A stretch of 64,000 bases of DNA from Neptuniibacter sp. CAU 1671. Lineage in GTDB: Bacteria > Pseudomonadota > Gammaproteobacteria > Pseudomonadales > Balneatricaceae. The stretch spans positions 434,001-498,000 of the forward strand of contig NZ_JARHUE010000001.1 of assembly GCF_029222905.1 (NCBI RefSeq), read 5' to 3'. This document shows, piece after piece, positions 1-8,222 of this stretch; the first letter of the stretch is position 1; every line of letters starts with the position of its first letter. The notes beneath the pieces were generated by a model, which worked only from the letters and a program-made list of their open reading frames with translations, was not told where the DNA came from and did not search any database. The translations under genes were made by a program, and so were the position numbers.

Positions 1-1488
1 GTCGCCATTCTGGTGCCCACCACGCTGCTGGCGCAGCAACACTACCAGAACTTTCTCGACCGTTTTGCCGACTGGCCGGTTACAGTTGAACTGATCTCCC
101 GTTTCCGCAGTGGTAAGCAGCAGGAACAGATTGTTGAAAAACTGGAGTCCGGCCAAGTCGACATCATTGTCGGCACGCATAAATTGATTCAGGGCGGCAT
201 CAACTTTAAAAACCTTGGCCTGGTGATCATTGATGAGGAACACCGTTTTGGTGTGCAGCAGAAAGAACGCCTGAAATCCCTGCGTGCCGAGGTGGATATT
301 CTCACACTGACCGCCACACCAATCCCGCGCACCCTGAATATGGCCATGTCAGGCATACGTGATCTGTCCATCATTGCCACTCCACCGGCACGACGGCTCT
401 CTGTCAAAACCTTTGTCCGCCAGCATGATCCCAGTATGGTCAAGGAAGCGATCCTGCGTGAGCTACTGCGTGGCGGACAGGTGTATTACCTGCACAATGA
501 AGTCAAAACCATTGAACAGACCGCTGCCAGCCTGCGCGAGCTGGTACCGGAAGCCCGCATCGGTATTGGCCACGGTCAAATGCGTGAACGCGAGCTGGAA
601 CAGGTGATGTCGGACTTCTACCACAAGCGGTTCAATGTACTGTTGTGCACCACCATTATCGAAACCGGTATCGACGTGCCCAATGCCAACACCATTATTA
701 TCGACCGGGCGGATAAGTTTGGTCTGGCTCAGTTACACCAGTTACGCGGTCGTGTAGGTCGCTCTCACCATCAGGCCTATGCCTACATGCTGACGCCAGA
801 CAGCCGCATCATGACCAAAGACGCGCAGAAACGGCTTGAAGCGATTGAAACCAGTCATGATCTGGGTGCCGGCTTTACCCTTGCCACCCATGATATGGAG
901 ATCCGCGGTGCAGGCGAACTGCTCGGTGAAGAACAGAGCGGCCAGATTCAAACGGTAGGTTTCAGTCTCTTTATGGAGATGCTTGAGCAGGCCATTGAAG
1001 CAATTAAACAGGGCAAAACACCGAACATTGATCAGCCACTGCATCAGGGCAGCGAAATCAATCTGCGTATCTCAGCCCTGATTCCGGAAGATTACCTGCC
1101 CGATGTACATGCACGCCTGATCATGTACAAACGCATCGCCAGCGCGGACTCTGCGCAGGCCCTGAAAGAACTTCAGGTTGAGATGATTGACCGGTTTGGT
1201 TTATTACCAGAGCCCCTCAAACACCTGTTCCGTATCACTGAACTGAAATTAACCACTGAGCATCTGGGCATCCGCAAGCTGGATGCCGGGACCGAAAGCG
1301 GTCGTCTGGAATTCAGCTCTCAAACACGGATCGATCCACTTACATTGGTTAAAATGGTTCAAAACCAGCCACAAATCTATAAACTGGATGGCGCTGATAA
1401 ACTGCGTTTTAACCAGCAGATGGACACTGCAGAGCAGCGGTTCAACACGGTAGAACAACTGCTGACACGACTGGCGGGACACGCTTAA
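1..1488 (+). CDS. mfd: Transcription-repair coupling factor Mfd (3' part)
   Basis: The gene enters from outside the window, so only the last 495 residues are seen. Mfd is a DNA translocase that removes RNA polymerase stalled at lesions and recruits UvrA. Visible are the RecG-like helicase motifs: DEEH box near residue 78, TATPIPRTL motif III, the motif around GHGQMRERELE, and QLRGRVGR motif VI, followed by the TRCF C-terminal domain. Reading frame is open from base 1. The stop overlaps the csiV start by one base (TAATG), which suggests translational coupling. Identity is secure. Confidence 0.97.
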   Translation, partial: VAILVPTTLLAQQHYQNFLDRFADWPVTVELISRFRSGKQQEQIVEKLESGQVDIIVGTHKLIQGGINFKNLGLVIIDEEHRFGVQQKERLKSLRAEVDILTLTATPIPRTLNMAMSGIRDLSIIATPPARRLSVKTFVRQHDPSMVKEAILRELLRGGQVYYLHNEVKTIEQTAASLRELVPEARIGIGHGQMRERELEQVMSDFYHKRFNVLLCTTIIETGIDVPNANTIIIDRADKFGLAQLHQLRGRVGRSHHQAYAYMLTPDSRIMTKDAQKRLEAIETSHDLGAGFTLATHDMEIRGAGELLGEEQSGQIQTVGFSLFMEMLEQAIEAIKQGKTPNIDQPLHQGSEINLRISALIPEDYLPDVHARLIMYKRIASADSAQALKELQVEMIDRFGLLPEPLKHLFRITELKLTTEHLGIRKLDAGTESGRLEFSSQTRIDPLTLVKMVQNQPQIYKLDGADKLRFNQQMDTAEQRFNTVEQLLTRLAGHA

Positions 1489-2147
1489 TGAAATACATAA
1501 CGAAAATACTGATTTGTCTGGCATGCTTCAGCGCTTCTCTGGCGCAAAGCCAGGAGCTGGATAACTGGTACAGTGTAGAGATCCTGATCTTCAGCAACGA
1601 AGACAGTTCAGCGCTGTCGGCCGAAGCTTGGCCACTACTGCCAGAGCCAAATCGACGTGACGCTGTCAGTCTGCAAGCTGCCAGTGATGATGCCGCGCCT
1701 TTCAGCCTGATGAAAGCGGACCAGATGGTACTGAAATCACCCAGTGCTCAACTGCAACGCACGGGACAGTACCGCACCCTGCTGCATACCGGTTGGATTC
1801 AACCGGTAGCCCGCACCCAAAATCCAACGCCGGTGCGCATTGTTGCGGGTAACATCCTGGATAATGGCCGTTATGAACTGGAAGGTTATATCGGCATTGG
1901 CCGGGGTCAGTACCTGCACGTACGCCCGGACCTTTATCTGAACCGACTGCTCACGCCCTCACAGGCCAGCGCCCTGAACCGAGGCTCCCGTACGGATACC
2001 AGTTCAGAGGCTGCCAGCAGCTATGATTTTGCGATGCCAGAGATCCTCAGCGTACACCTGGATCAGCCACGCCGCATGCGCTCTGGAGAAATCCACTACA
2101 TCGACCATCCCCTGTTCGGCATCCTGGTGAGCATTAATCCACTCTAA
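1488..2147 (+). CDS. csiV: CsiV-family peptidoglycan-binding protein
   Basis: A 219-residue exported protein with an N-terminal signal peptide (about residues 1-19, ending in SLA). The WYSVEILIF motif right after it and the C-terminal IHYIDHPLFGILVSI motif are typical of the CsiV family. In Vibrio cholerae, CsiV is a periplasmic peptidoglycan-binding protein needed for PBP1A-dependent wall synthesis. It overlaps the end of mfd by one base, the neighbourhood known for this family. The family call rests on remembered motifs and synteny, not on a search. Confidence 0.82.
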   Translation: MKYITKILICLACFSASLAQSQELDNWYSVEILIFSNEDSSALSAEAWPLLPEPNRRDAVSLQAASDDAAPFSLMKADQMVLKSPSAQLQRTGQYRTLLHTGWIQPVARTQNPTPVRIVAGNILDNGRYELEGYIGIGRGQYLHVRPDLYLNRLLTPSQASALNRGSRTDTSSEAASSYDFAMPEILSVHLDQPRRMRSGEIHYIDHPLFGILVSINPL

Positions 2148-2148
2148 T

Positions 2149-2176
2149 AAAAACACCGGCTGAGGCCGGTGTTTTT
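2149..2176. terminator. Bidirectional rho-independent terminator
   Basis: A 12-base arm (AAAAACACCGGC), a TGAG loop and the matching arm ending in five T. It starts two bases after the csiV stop and also faces the end of the convergent SMP-30-like gene, so it can serve both strands. Confidence 0.88.
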
Positions 2177-2190
2177 AATTCAATACAGCG

Positions 2191-3072
2191 CTACCACTTC
2201 AACGGAATCATCAGCAGACGATCCTGCTTGAATAGCGGCACCAAGACCCGGCTACGTTTAGTATCCAGATCAATATCTGCCGGAGCATCAAGCCCGGTGA
2301 CTAAAGGTTGTACCTCACCCGCTGCAGACATCTGATACAGGGTCGATTCACCCCAACCGGTGATCAGACGCTGGCCATCTTTAAGGCCAACCAAACCATC
2401 CAGGCCGGGCGCCAGAGCTACCGGGCCGGACTTGAGTTCACCACTCAGGCTGTACTGGTAGATATCGCCGCTGCCAAAGGTCACAACGGTAATGCCGTTT
2501 GCGTCTGCCAGCACCCCATTCGGTCCGCCGAAGCCTGACATATCGATCAGTTTTTTATAGTAACCATCCGGCCAGACCTGATAGACCGCATCATTACCGG
2601 CCGGTGAAAAATCCGCGTTCACACCAGTATCTGTCACCAGTACGGAACCATCCGGCATGGGGGTAATGCCATTCAGAAAGGAACTGCCTCTCACCTGAAT
2701 GGATTTAACCATGCCACCTTCTGGTAGCTGGAATATACGCACCGCATCAATATCCGTGACAAAGAGGCGGTTACCGATAATGGTCATCCCTTTCGGGGCA
2801 TTCAGGATCACACCGTCTTTTTCACCATCGAGCCACTTAAGCTCGATGACTTTACCTTCAGGACTCACCTTTGAGATAAAACCATTACGGTCTTTTTCAG
2901 CCGGGTGACCATTGATATTGGTGACCAGAATCAGATCTTCAGCAGCATAATATTCAGCCGACTCCGGTGTCGCGAAACCGACATCCTGCATTTCAATCCG
3001 CCGATCAGCAGTCGCATTCTGTGCCAGCAAAAGCGCCATAATCAGCGCTGAGCACTTCAGTCCGTGGTTCAT
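2191..3072 (-). CDS. SMP-30/gluconolactonase-like beta-propeller protein, exported
   Basis: A 293-residue protein with a signal peptide (residues 1-22, ending ATA) and repeated blade-like segments (for example NGITPMPDGSVLVTDTG and PNGVLADANGITVV) typical of SMP-30/NHL six-bladed propellers. It is probably periplasmic. Substrate is not predictable: relatives include lactonases and binding propellers. It is the last gene of a minus-strand run and begins three bases after the small ORF upstream, so it is likely co-transcribed with the MscS channel gene. Confidence 0.72.
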   Translation of the reverse strand: MNHGLKCSALIMALLLAQNATADRRIEMQDVGFATPESAEYYAAEDLILVTNINGHPAEKDRNGFISKVSPEGKVIELKWLDGEKDGVILNAPKGMTIIGNRLFVTDIDAVRIFQLPEGGMVKSIQVRGSSFLNGITPMPDGSVLVTDTGVNADFSPAGNDAVYQVWPDGYYKKLIDMSGFGGPNGVLADANGITVVTFGSGDIYQYSLSGELKSGPVALAPGLDGLVGLKDGQRLITGWGESTLYQMSAAGEVQPLVTGLDAPADIDLDTKRSRVLVPLFKQDRLLMIPLKW

Positions 3073-3075
3073 ATT

Positions 3076-3357
3076 TCAACTCCTTGACTTGTCCTGACAC
3101 GGTTCTGCCAGAACCAGTTCACTTAATCCAGTCATTGATGGTTCAACACAGGGTGCTGCCTTCATAAACAGCGCAAAACGTTCCGCTTCCGGGGGAAAAT
3201 ACACTTTCAACCGACAGTGTAGCTGCCCCTCCGATTCATGCCGCTGCCATAGCCTGACAGAATCATGCGCGCCAAATGCCTGCCATTGCTGCTGCAAACA
3301 CTCCAAAGCGTCAGCTGCCAGCCACGCATCCCCCAGATCCAGACTCCACCAGGCCAC
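3076..3357 (-). CDS. Small unrecognised protein, 93 aa
   Basis: Not recognised. It begins with GTG one codon after the stop of the MscS gene and in the same frame, and ends three bases before the SMP-30-like gene, so it fills the gap exactly. The product is soluble-looking, rich in W, L and E, with a WWSLDLGDAWLAADAL start. The fit between neighbours and the sensible composition support a real gene, but no motif gives a role. It could alternatively be a read-through extension of the channel. Confidence 0.55.
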   Translation of the reverse strand: MAWWSLDLGDAWLAADALECLQQQWQAFGAHDSVRLWQRHESEGQLHCRLKVYFPPEAERFALFMKAAPCVEPSMTGLSELVLAEPCQDKSRS

Positions 3358-3360
3358 GCA

Positions 3361-4467
3361 TTAAACCTGTGCTTCAGTCGGCTCAGGCATGCTTGCCAGA
3401 TGCAGAGTGGTGGTCGGAAAGGCAATTTCAGCACCGTGCTGATCAATGATCTTCATAATCTTAACCAGCACATCCTGCTTAATCGCATGAAACGTGGCCC
3501 AGTCTGTCGTACGGGTAAATGTGTAGACAAAAAAGTCCAGTGATGACGGCCCGAAACGGTCCAGATTAACCATCAGAATCAGGTCATGGTCGATCGATTC
3601 ATGTACTGCCAGCATCGCCTTAACATCATCAATAATGCCTTCAACATGAGCGGCATCATCGTAGCGCACACCGATATATTCATAGATGCGCCGGTTGGTC
3701 ATGCGCGATGGATTTTCTACAGAGATATTGTTGAACGTTGAGTTAGGCACATACAGCGGACGTTTGTCGAAGGTACGGATACGGGTCTGGCGCCAGCCAA
3801 TCTCCTCTACCACACCCTCGATATTTTTATCCGGCGAACGAATCCAGTCACCGACTTTAAACGGACGGTCCAGATAAATCATCATGCCGCCAAAAAAGTT
3901 GGCCAGTAGATCCTTGGCCGCAAAACCTACGGCAATACCACCGATACCACCAAACGCCAGAATACCGGAGATGCTGTAGCCGTAGCTCTGCATCACTATC
4001 AGCAGCAGGATAATGCCAATGATGATCCGCAACACCCGACCCAGCGCACTGACGGTGGTTGGGTCCATGGGTTTGCTGACCCTATCCGGTTCCACCAGCA
4101 CCTCTTCCATGCGCCGCAAAAACCGCAAACAGCCCCAGGCACCAATGATGATAAAACTGAGTCTGGGCAACGGGTTATCCGCAGCCAGCACTTCAATATC
4201 AAAATGCTGCTGCAGTATCTGCAACAGGGCAAACGCAGCCACCAGCCAGATGAAGGCCAACACCGGTGCATTCACTGCATGCAGCAGCAGGTCATCCCAG
4301 AGCATTTTTGTTTTGTCGGCTTGCCGGATCAGCCTGGTAAAGATGGCGCGCAGCAACACATCCAGAACGACTGCCACACAGGACACCACCGTACATAGAA
4401 TAAGCCAGGAGGACTCGGCCTGCTCCGGCAGGAGCTGTTCAAGCCAGTTCTGCAGTAATTCAACCAT
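3361..4467 (-). CDS. MscS-family mechanosensitive channel
   Basis: A 368-residue inner-membrane channel that should release small solutes on hypo-osmotic shock. Several hydrophobic helices occupy about residues 20-160. The pore helix and start of the beta domain are clear at about 165-215 (FGGIGGIAVGFAAKDLLANF, then YLDRPFKVGDWI). The extra N-terminal helices and length resemble the YnaI/YbdG type rather than the short MscS. Its start overlaps the end of nagZ by eight bases, so the two are coupled. The loss of turgor control and wall recycling in one operon is a plausible functional link, by inference. Confidence 0.9.
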   Translation of the reverse strand: MVELLQNWLEQLLPEQAESSWLILCTVVSCVAVVLDVLLRAIFTRLIRQADKTKMLWDDLLLHAVNAPVLAFIWLVAAFALLQILQQHFDIEVLAADNPLPRLSFIIIGAWGCLRFLRRMEEVLVEPDRVSKPMDPTTVSALGRVLRIIIGIILLLIVMQSYGYSISGILAFGGIGGIAVGFAAKDLLANFFGGMMIYLDRPFKVGDWIRSPDKNIEGVVEEIGWRQTRIRTFDKRPLYVPNSTFNNISVENPSRMTNRRIYEYIGVRYDDAAHVEGIIDDVKAMLAVHESIDHDLILMVNLDRFGPSSLDFFVYTFTRTTDWATFHAIKQDVLVKIMKIIDQHGAEIAFPTTTLHLASMPEPTEAQV

Positions 4468-5473
4468 CTGTCAGCTCCAACAACTTAGCTGCAATAAGCC
4501 GCGCTTGCTGCAAACGTTCTGTATCATGGCTCCAGCTACGACCCCTCAGCGCCGCAAGATTGTGTCCCGGACGCGCGCCCTGCTGTTTAAGGTACTCAAG
4601 CACTTCCAGCGACCCCTGACGGTCATTACAACAGAGCAGGACATCGCAGCCAGCTTCTACCGCTAACGCCGCACGCTGGGTATAATTACCGGCACAATGG
4701 GCCGCTTTCATACTCAGGTCATCACTGAAGATTACACCTTGAAAAGCCAGATCACCGCGCAAAATCTGCTTGAGCCAAAAAGCAGAGTAACCCGCGGGCT
4801 GCTCATCACAGGCCGAATACAGCACATGTGCCAGCATCATCGCCTCAAGTCCGCGATCAATTGCGGATTTAAAGGGAGAAATATCCAGCTGCATCAGGGT
4901 TTCAAAGTCACGTTCGTCGAGGGCATCCGCCAGATGGGTATCCGCATTAACCCAGCCATGGCCCGGGAAATGTTTACCGGTTGCCGCCATACCGGCATCC
5001 GACATCCCAGCTATATACGCAGCGGAGAGCGCCGTGACCGATTCAACGTCAGTGCCAAACGCCCGGTCACCAATGACCTCGTTATGGCCATAATCAATAT
5101 CCAGCACCGGCGCAAAGCTGATATCCACATCCAGCGTCCGCAGCTCCGCGGCCATCAGATAACCCAGTAAACCGGCCTGCTTTAGCGCCTCAGCAGGGTT
5201 ATGCCGATAAACCGGCAGCAAGGTTTGCACCGCTGGTAACCGGGCAACCCCCTCTTTCAGGCGCTGTACCCGACCACCCTCCTGATCAATGCTGATGATC
5301 AAATCAGGATTACAGGCACGTATCTCAGCCGTGAGATCAGCCACCTGCTGGGCATTGATTGTATTTCTGGCAAAAAGAATGACACCACTGATCTCAGGCT
5401 GAGCCAGCAGTTGCGCTTCCTCGCTGGTCAGGCAAGTGCCTTCCAGATCAAGGAACAACGACGCTTCAGGCAT
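4460..5473 (-). CDS. nagZ: Beta-N-acetylhexosaminidase NagZ
   Basis: A 337-residue cytosolic glycosidase of family GH3 that removes GlcNAc from 1,6-anhydro-muropeptides during peptidoglycan recycling. The family signature KHFPGHGWVNADTH is present in the middle, with the catalytic Asp in the IFSDDLSMKAA segment. Length is normal for the single-domain bacterial enzyme. It follows a YkuD-type gene and a PsrA-like regulator; psrA next to nagZ is also the Pseudomonas aeruginosa order. Its product affects AmpC-type beta-lactamase induction in related bacteria. Confidence 0.95.
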   Translation of the reverse strand: MPEASLFLDLEGTCLTSEEAQLLAQPEISGVILFARNTINAQQVADLTAEIRACNPDLIISIDQEGGRVQRLKEGVARLPAVQTLLPVYRHNPAEALKQAGLLGYLMAAELRTLDVDISFAPVLDIDYGHNEVIGDRAFGTDVESVTALSAAYIAGMSDAGMAATGKHFPGHGWVNADTHLADALDERDFETLMQLDISPFKSAIDRGLEAMMLAHVLYSACDEQPAGYSAFWLKQILRGDLAFQGVIFSDDLSMKAAHCAGNYTQRAALAVEAGCDVLLCCNDRQGSLEVLEYLKQQGARPGHNLAALRGRSWSHDTERLQQARLIAAKLLELTDG

Positions 5474-5485
5474 AGATGAATTCCG

Positions 5486-5968
5486 TTATTCGAGAATGTC
5501 TACCGCAGTTCCAACGGCAATTTTATCAAAGAGTTCGAGAATATCCTGATTACGCATGCGAATACAGCCATGGGAACGTGGCACACCCATCGGTTCTGAG
5601 TCCGGCGTGCCATGGATATAGATATAACGACGCATACTGTCTACCCCGCCCAGCCGGTTCCGACCCGGCTCCCGACCACATAACCAGAGGATACGTGTCA
5701 GAATCCAGTCCCGATGCGGGAACTGTTCAGCCAGCTGCGGGGAGAAGATTTCACCGGTAGGACGACGGGCTACAAACACCGAGTTAACCGGCAGTCCCGC
5801 GCCAATTTTTGCTCTGATGTAGTGAGCACCCCGTGGCGTGCAACCACTGTTATTCTGCTCACCGGGACCATTCAATGCCGTAGAAACTTTGTATTGAGCC
5901 AGCGTATCCGGCCCTTCAAACAGGGTGAGAGATTGATCGGCTATGGAAATTTCCAGGCGCTGGGACAT
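5486..5968 (-). CDS. YkuD-fold L,D-transpeptidase/carboxypeptidase, apparently cytosolic
   Basis: A 160-residue YkuD (ErfK-type) catalytic domain with the HG motif (H119) and SHGCIRM motif, Cys135 being the nucleophile. There is no signal peptide: the protein starts directly with MSQRLEISIADQSLTLFEG. Most YkuD L,D-transpeptidases are periplasmic, but signal-less ones such as ElsL of Acinetobacter and LdcV of Vibrio act as cytosolic L,D-carboxypeptidases in wall recycling. Being 12 bases upstream of nagZ supports that role here. Its start overlaps the upstream regulator (ATGA). Confidence 0.85.
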   Translation of the reverse strand: MSQRLEISIADQSLTLFEGPDTLAQYKVSTALNGPGEQNNSGCTPRGAHYIRAKIGAGLPVNSVFVARRPTGEIFSPQLAEQFPHRDWILTRILWLCGREPGRNRLGGVDSMRRYIYIHGTPDSEPMGVPRSHGCIRMRNQDILELFDKIAVGTAVDILE

Positions 5969-6624
5969 CAGATACGACAGAAATAACTCTTGTCGGCACG
6001 CGCCTGCAGACCCGCCGCCAACACAGGAATCATGCGATGCATGATTTTTTCCACTTCAGCATCGCTGTGGTACTCAGTTTTTTCAATGGCGCTCAGGGTG
6101 TGGAAGTTGGACAGCGTAAAGGTGATTGAGCCAAGCAGGAAATGCAGCCGCCAGAAAAATTCATCCTCTTCCATGGGGGCTGCATTGACACGCAACAGAT
6201 GAATGTAGGGTTGCAGCTTACTGTGATATCGCTGCATCAGAAAACTGCGCAGCTCTTCCTGGCTTTTCATATAGGCCAGTTCCAGCAACCGCATAAACAC
6301 CGACAGAGCATGCAGGTTCTCATGGTGCACAGAAAGCAATGCCCGCATCAGTATCTCTAGCAGATCCTCCAGCGAGATCTCCTGGGCTGATTGCATCTGA
6401 AAGTCATTCAGCATCCGCTCCAGCGAGTTGCAGAGCGGAGTCAGAAATTTCTCGGCAACGGCCTGAATCAGGCCTTTTTTGGAACCAAAATGGTAATTGA
6501 TAGAGGCCAGGTTTACACCCGCATGATTTGTGATCTGGCGCACTGTAGTTTCATTGAAGCCCTGTTCAGCGAACAGCTCTTCAGCCGCTTCCACAATACT
6601 GGAAGGTGTCCCTTTATACGCCAT
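5968..6624 (-). CDS. psrA: TetR-family regulator, PsrA-like
   Basis: A 218-residue TetR regulator. The N-terminal helix-turn-helix (about residues 24-46) reads TTVRQITNHAGVNLASINYH followed by FGSKKGLIQAV, very close to Pseudomonas PsrA, a repressor that responds to long-chain fatty acids and binds CAAAC-N2-4-GTTTG type dyads. The psrA-nagZ neighbourhood agrees. It heads an operon of envelope genes, overlapping the YkuD gene by four bases. I do not see the dyad just upstream of this gene, but two copies occur at 45.23-45.27 kb. Subfamily call is probable, not proven. Confidence 0.75.
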   Translation of the reverse strand: MAYKGTPSSIVEAAEELFAEQGFNETTVRQITNHAGVNLASINYHFGSKKGLIQAVAEKFLTPLCNSLERMLNDFQMQSAQEISLEDLLEILMRALLSVHHENLHALSVFMRLLELAYMKSQEELRSFLMQRYHSKLQPYIHLLRVNAAPMEEDEFFWRLHFLLGSITFTLSNFHTLSAIEKTEYHSDAEVEKIMHRMIPVLAAGLQARADKSYFCRI

Positions 6625-6719
6625 AGTAATCCCAGCCTGTTGTTTTAAACCTGATTGCCATCAAGCCAAAAAGCGTCACAAATTACAAGCAATTTTAACT
6701 AAATCTTATCTTTTCGTGC

Positions 6720-7802
6720 TTACCGGAACCAATTTCGGGTTTCACCCAACTTGCTAATTGCACGCCAGAATACCCGATCCACGGCCTGCGCGCTGAACTC
6801 TGCCAGCCTGTCCTGAAGCGTCTTTTTCTGTTCATAATGAACAATATATATATCAGCATCATCAGCACACTGCATAAGGTATTCATCGGATGTCATCAAC
6901 TCATCCACCAGCTGTTTATCCAGTGCCTGACTACCAAACCAGATCTCACCTGTGGCGACTTGCTCAATCGCAACCTGAGGCCGATGCTGAGATACGAACG
7001 TTTTAAACAATTCGTGGGTTTCTTCCAGCTCTTCAATAAACTTAGCACGACCTTTGTCAGTATTCTCACCAAACACGGTCAACGTTCGTTTATATTCGCC
7101 GGCGGTCAGCACTTCAAAATCGATATCGTTCTTGCGTAACAGCCGATGAAAATTAGGCAGCTGGGCGATAACACCGATGGAGCCAACAATGGCAAAGGGA
7201 GCCGACAGAATCCGGTTAGCCAGACAGGCCATCATGTAACCACCGCTGGCGGCAACCCGGTCAACACAGATGGTCAGCGGGATATTTTTACGGCGAATAC
7301 GCTCCAGTTGAGAGGCTGCCAGACCGTACTCATGCACCATCCCCCCCGGGCTTTCCAGACGCAGCACCACCTCATCCTGAGGTTCTGCCAGCATCAATAC
7401 GGTAGAGATCTCTTCCCGCAGATTTTCAACTTCTGAGGCTTTAACGTCCCCGTCAAAATCGAGAACATAGATGCGTTTACGACGCTCATCGGCATCCTCT
7501 TCTGCTTCATCAGTGCGTTTTTTGGCCAGCGCTTTGGCCTGTTTTGCTTCTGCCTTTTCTTTCTTCCGTTCCGCTTTTTGCAGCGCTTTGAATTCAGCCT
7601 TATCCAGCACCGCGTGTTCCAATGAGGCCTTCATCTCCTGAAACTCTTCATTAAGATGAACAACTTCGATATTGCCGTGCTGCGCCTCCCGTCGGGATCG
7701 CATCGCCACTGCGGCAATACCTATCACCACAAACAGAATTGCAATCACTACGGTGACTGACTTAGCCAGAAACAATCCGTATTCAGATAAAAAGTCGGCC
7801 AC
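6720..7802 (-). CDS. sohB: Inner-membrane peptidase SohB (S49)
   Basis: A membrane-anchored serine peptidase of the SohB/SppA group, 360 residues from the chosen start. One transmembrane helix near the N-terminus follows LSEYGLFLAK, then a charged Lys/Glu/Ala-rich coiled stretch, then the S49 domain with the nucleophile Ser in VAASGGYMMACLA and the VGSIGVI segment that follows the catalytic region. I chose GTG at 7802 because the protein then starts MADFLSEYGLFLAK, as in relatives, with a GGGG site just upstream; a TTG at 7826 would add eight residues. Confidence 0.92.
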   Translation of the reverse strand: MADFLSEYGLFLAKSVTVVIAILFVVIGIAAVAMRSRREAQHGNIEVVHLNEEFQEMKASLEHAVLDKAEFKALQKAERKKEKAEAKQAKALAKKRTDEAEEDADERRKRIYVLDFDGDVKASEVENLREEISTVLMLAEPQDEVVLRLESPGGMVHEYGLAASQLERIRRKNIPLTICVDRVAASGGYMMACLANRILSAPFAIVGSIGVIAQLPNFHRLLRKNDIDFEVLTAGEYKRTLTVFGENTDKGRAKFIEELEETHELFKTFVSQHRPQVAIEQVATGEIWFGSQALDKQLVDELMTSDEYLMQCADDADIYIVHYEQKKTLQDRLAEFSAQAVDRVFWRAISKLGETRNWFR

Positions 7803-7886
7803 AAAAACCCCATTCGCTATCAGCAAGAAAGTCGCTAATGTATCATAAAACCCCTGTTATCAAAGCTGGATCTGGAGTCCGATGCT

Positions 7887-8222
7887 ATGAGTGAAGCGCT
7901 GACCGTCAGCCGTGTTGTCGAGAAATTACCCAGTCGTTTCATTCCTGAGGCTGCGAATGATCTGGAAGCGGTTTTTCAATTCAAGCTGGAAGACGGAGAT
8001 GATTTTTATATCGAGATACATGAGAGCAACTGCTCAACCAGTCTTGGCAACCATCCAGACCCCAACGTTACGTTGCTGATGAGCGCAGAGACTATGTTCG
8101 CCGTTATCAGCGGTGAGAAAGACGGTATGAGTGCATTTCTGACGGGCAAACTGCGCGCTGAGGGCAACGTGATGCTCGCAACACGACTCGGAAAGTTATT
8201 CAGTCGGGAAAAACGGAGCTGA
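7887..8222 (+). CDS. SCP2 sterol-carrier domain protein
   Basis: A 111-residue stand-alone SCP2 domain: VFQFKLEDGDDFYIEIHE, then DPNVTLLMSAETMFAVISG and LTGKLRAEGNVMLATRLGKLF, the pattern of the lipid-binding SCP2 fold. Such proteins bind hydrophobic ligands; the related UbiT acts in ubiquinone synthesis but is longer. A GGAG ribosome site lies 11 bases before the start. Its last 27 bases overlap the 3' end of nudC on the other strand. Confidence 0.85.
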   Translation: MSEALTVSRVVEKLPSRFIPEAANDLEAVFQFKLEDGDDFYIEIHESNCSTSLGNHPDPNVTLLMSAETMFAVISGEKDGMSAFLTGKLRAEGNVMLATRLGKLFSREKRS

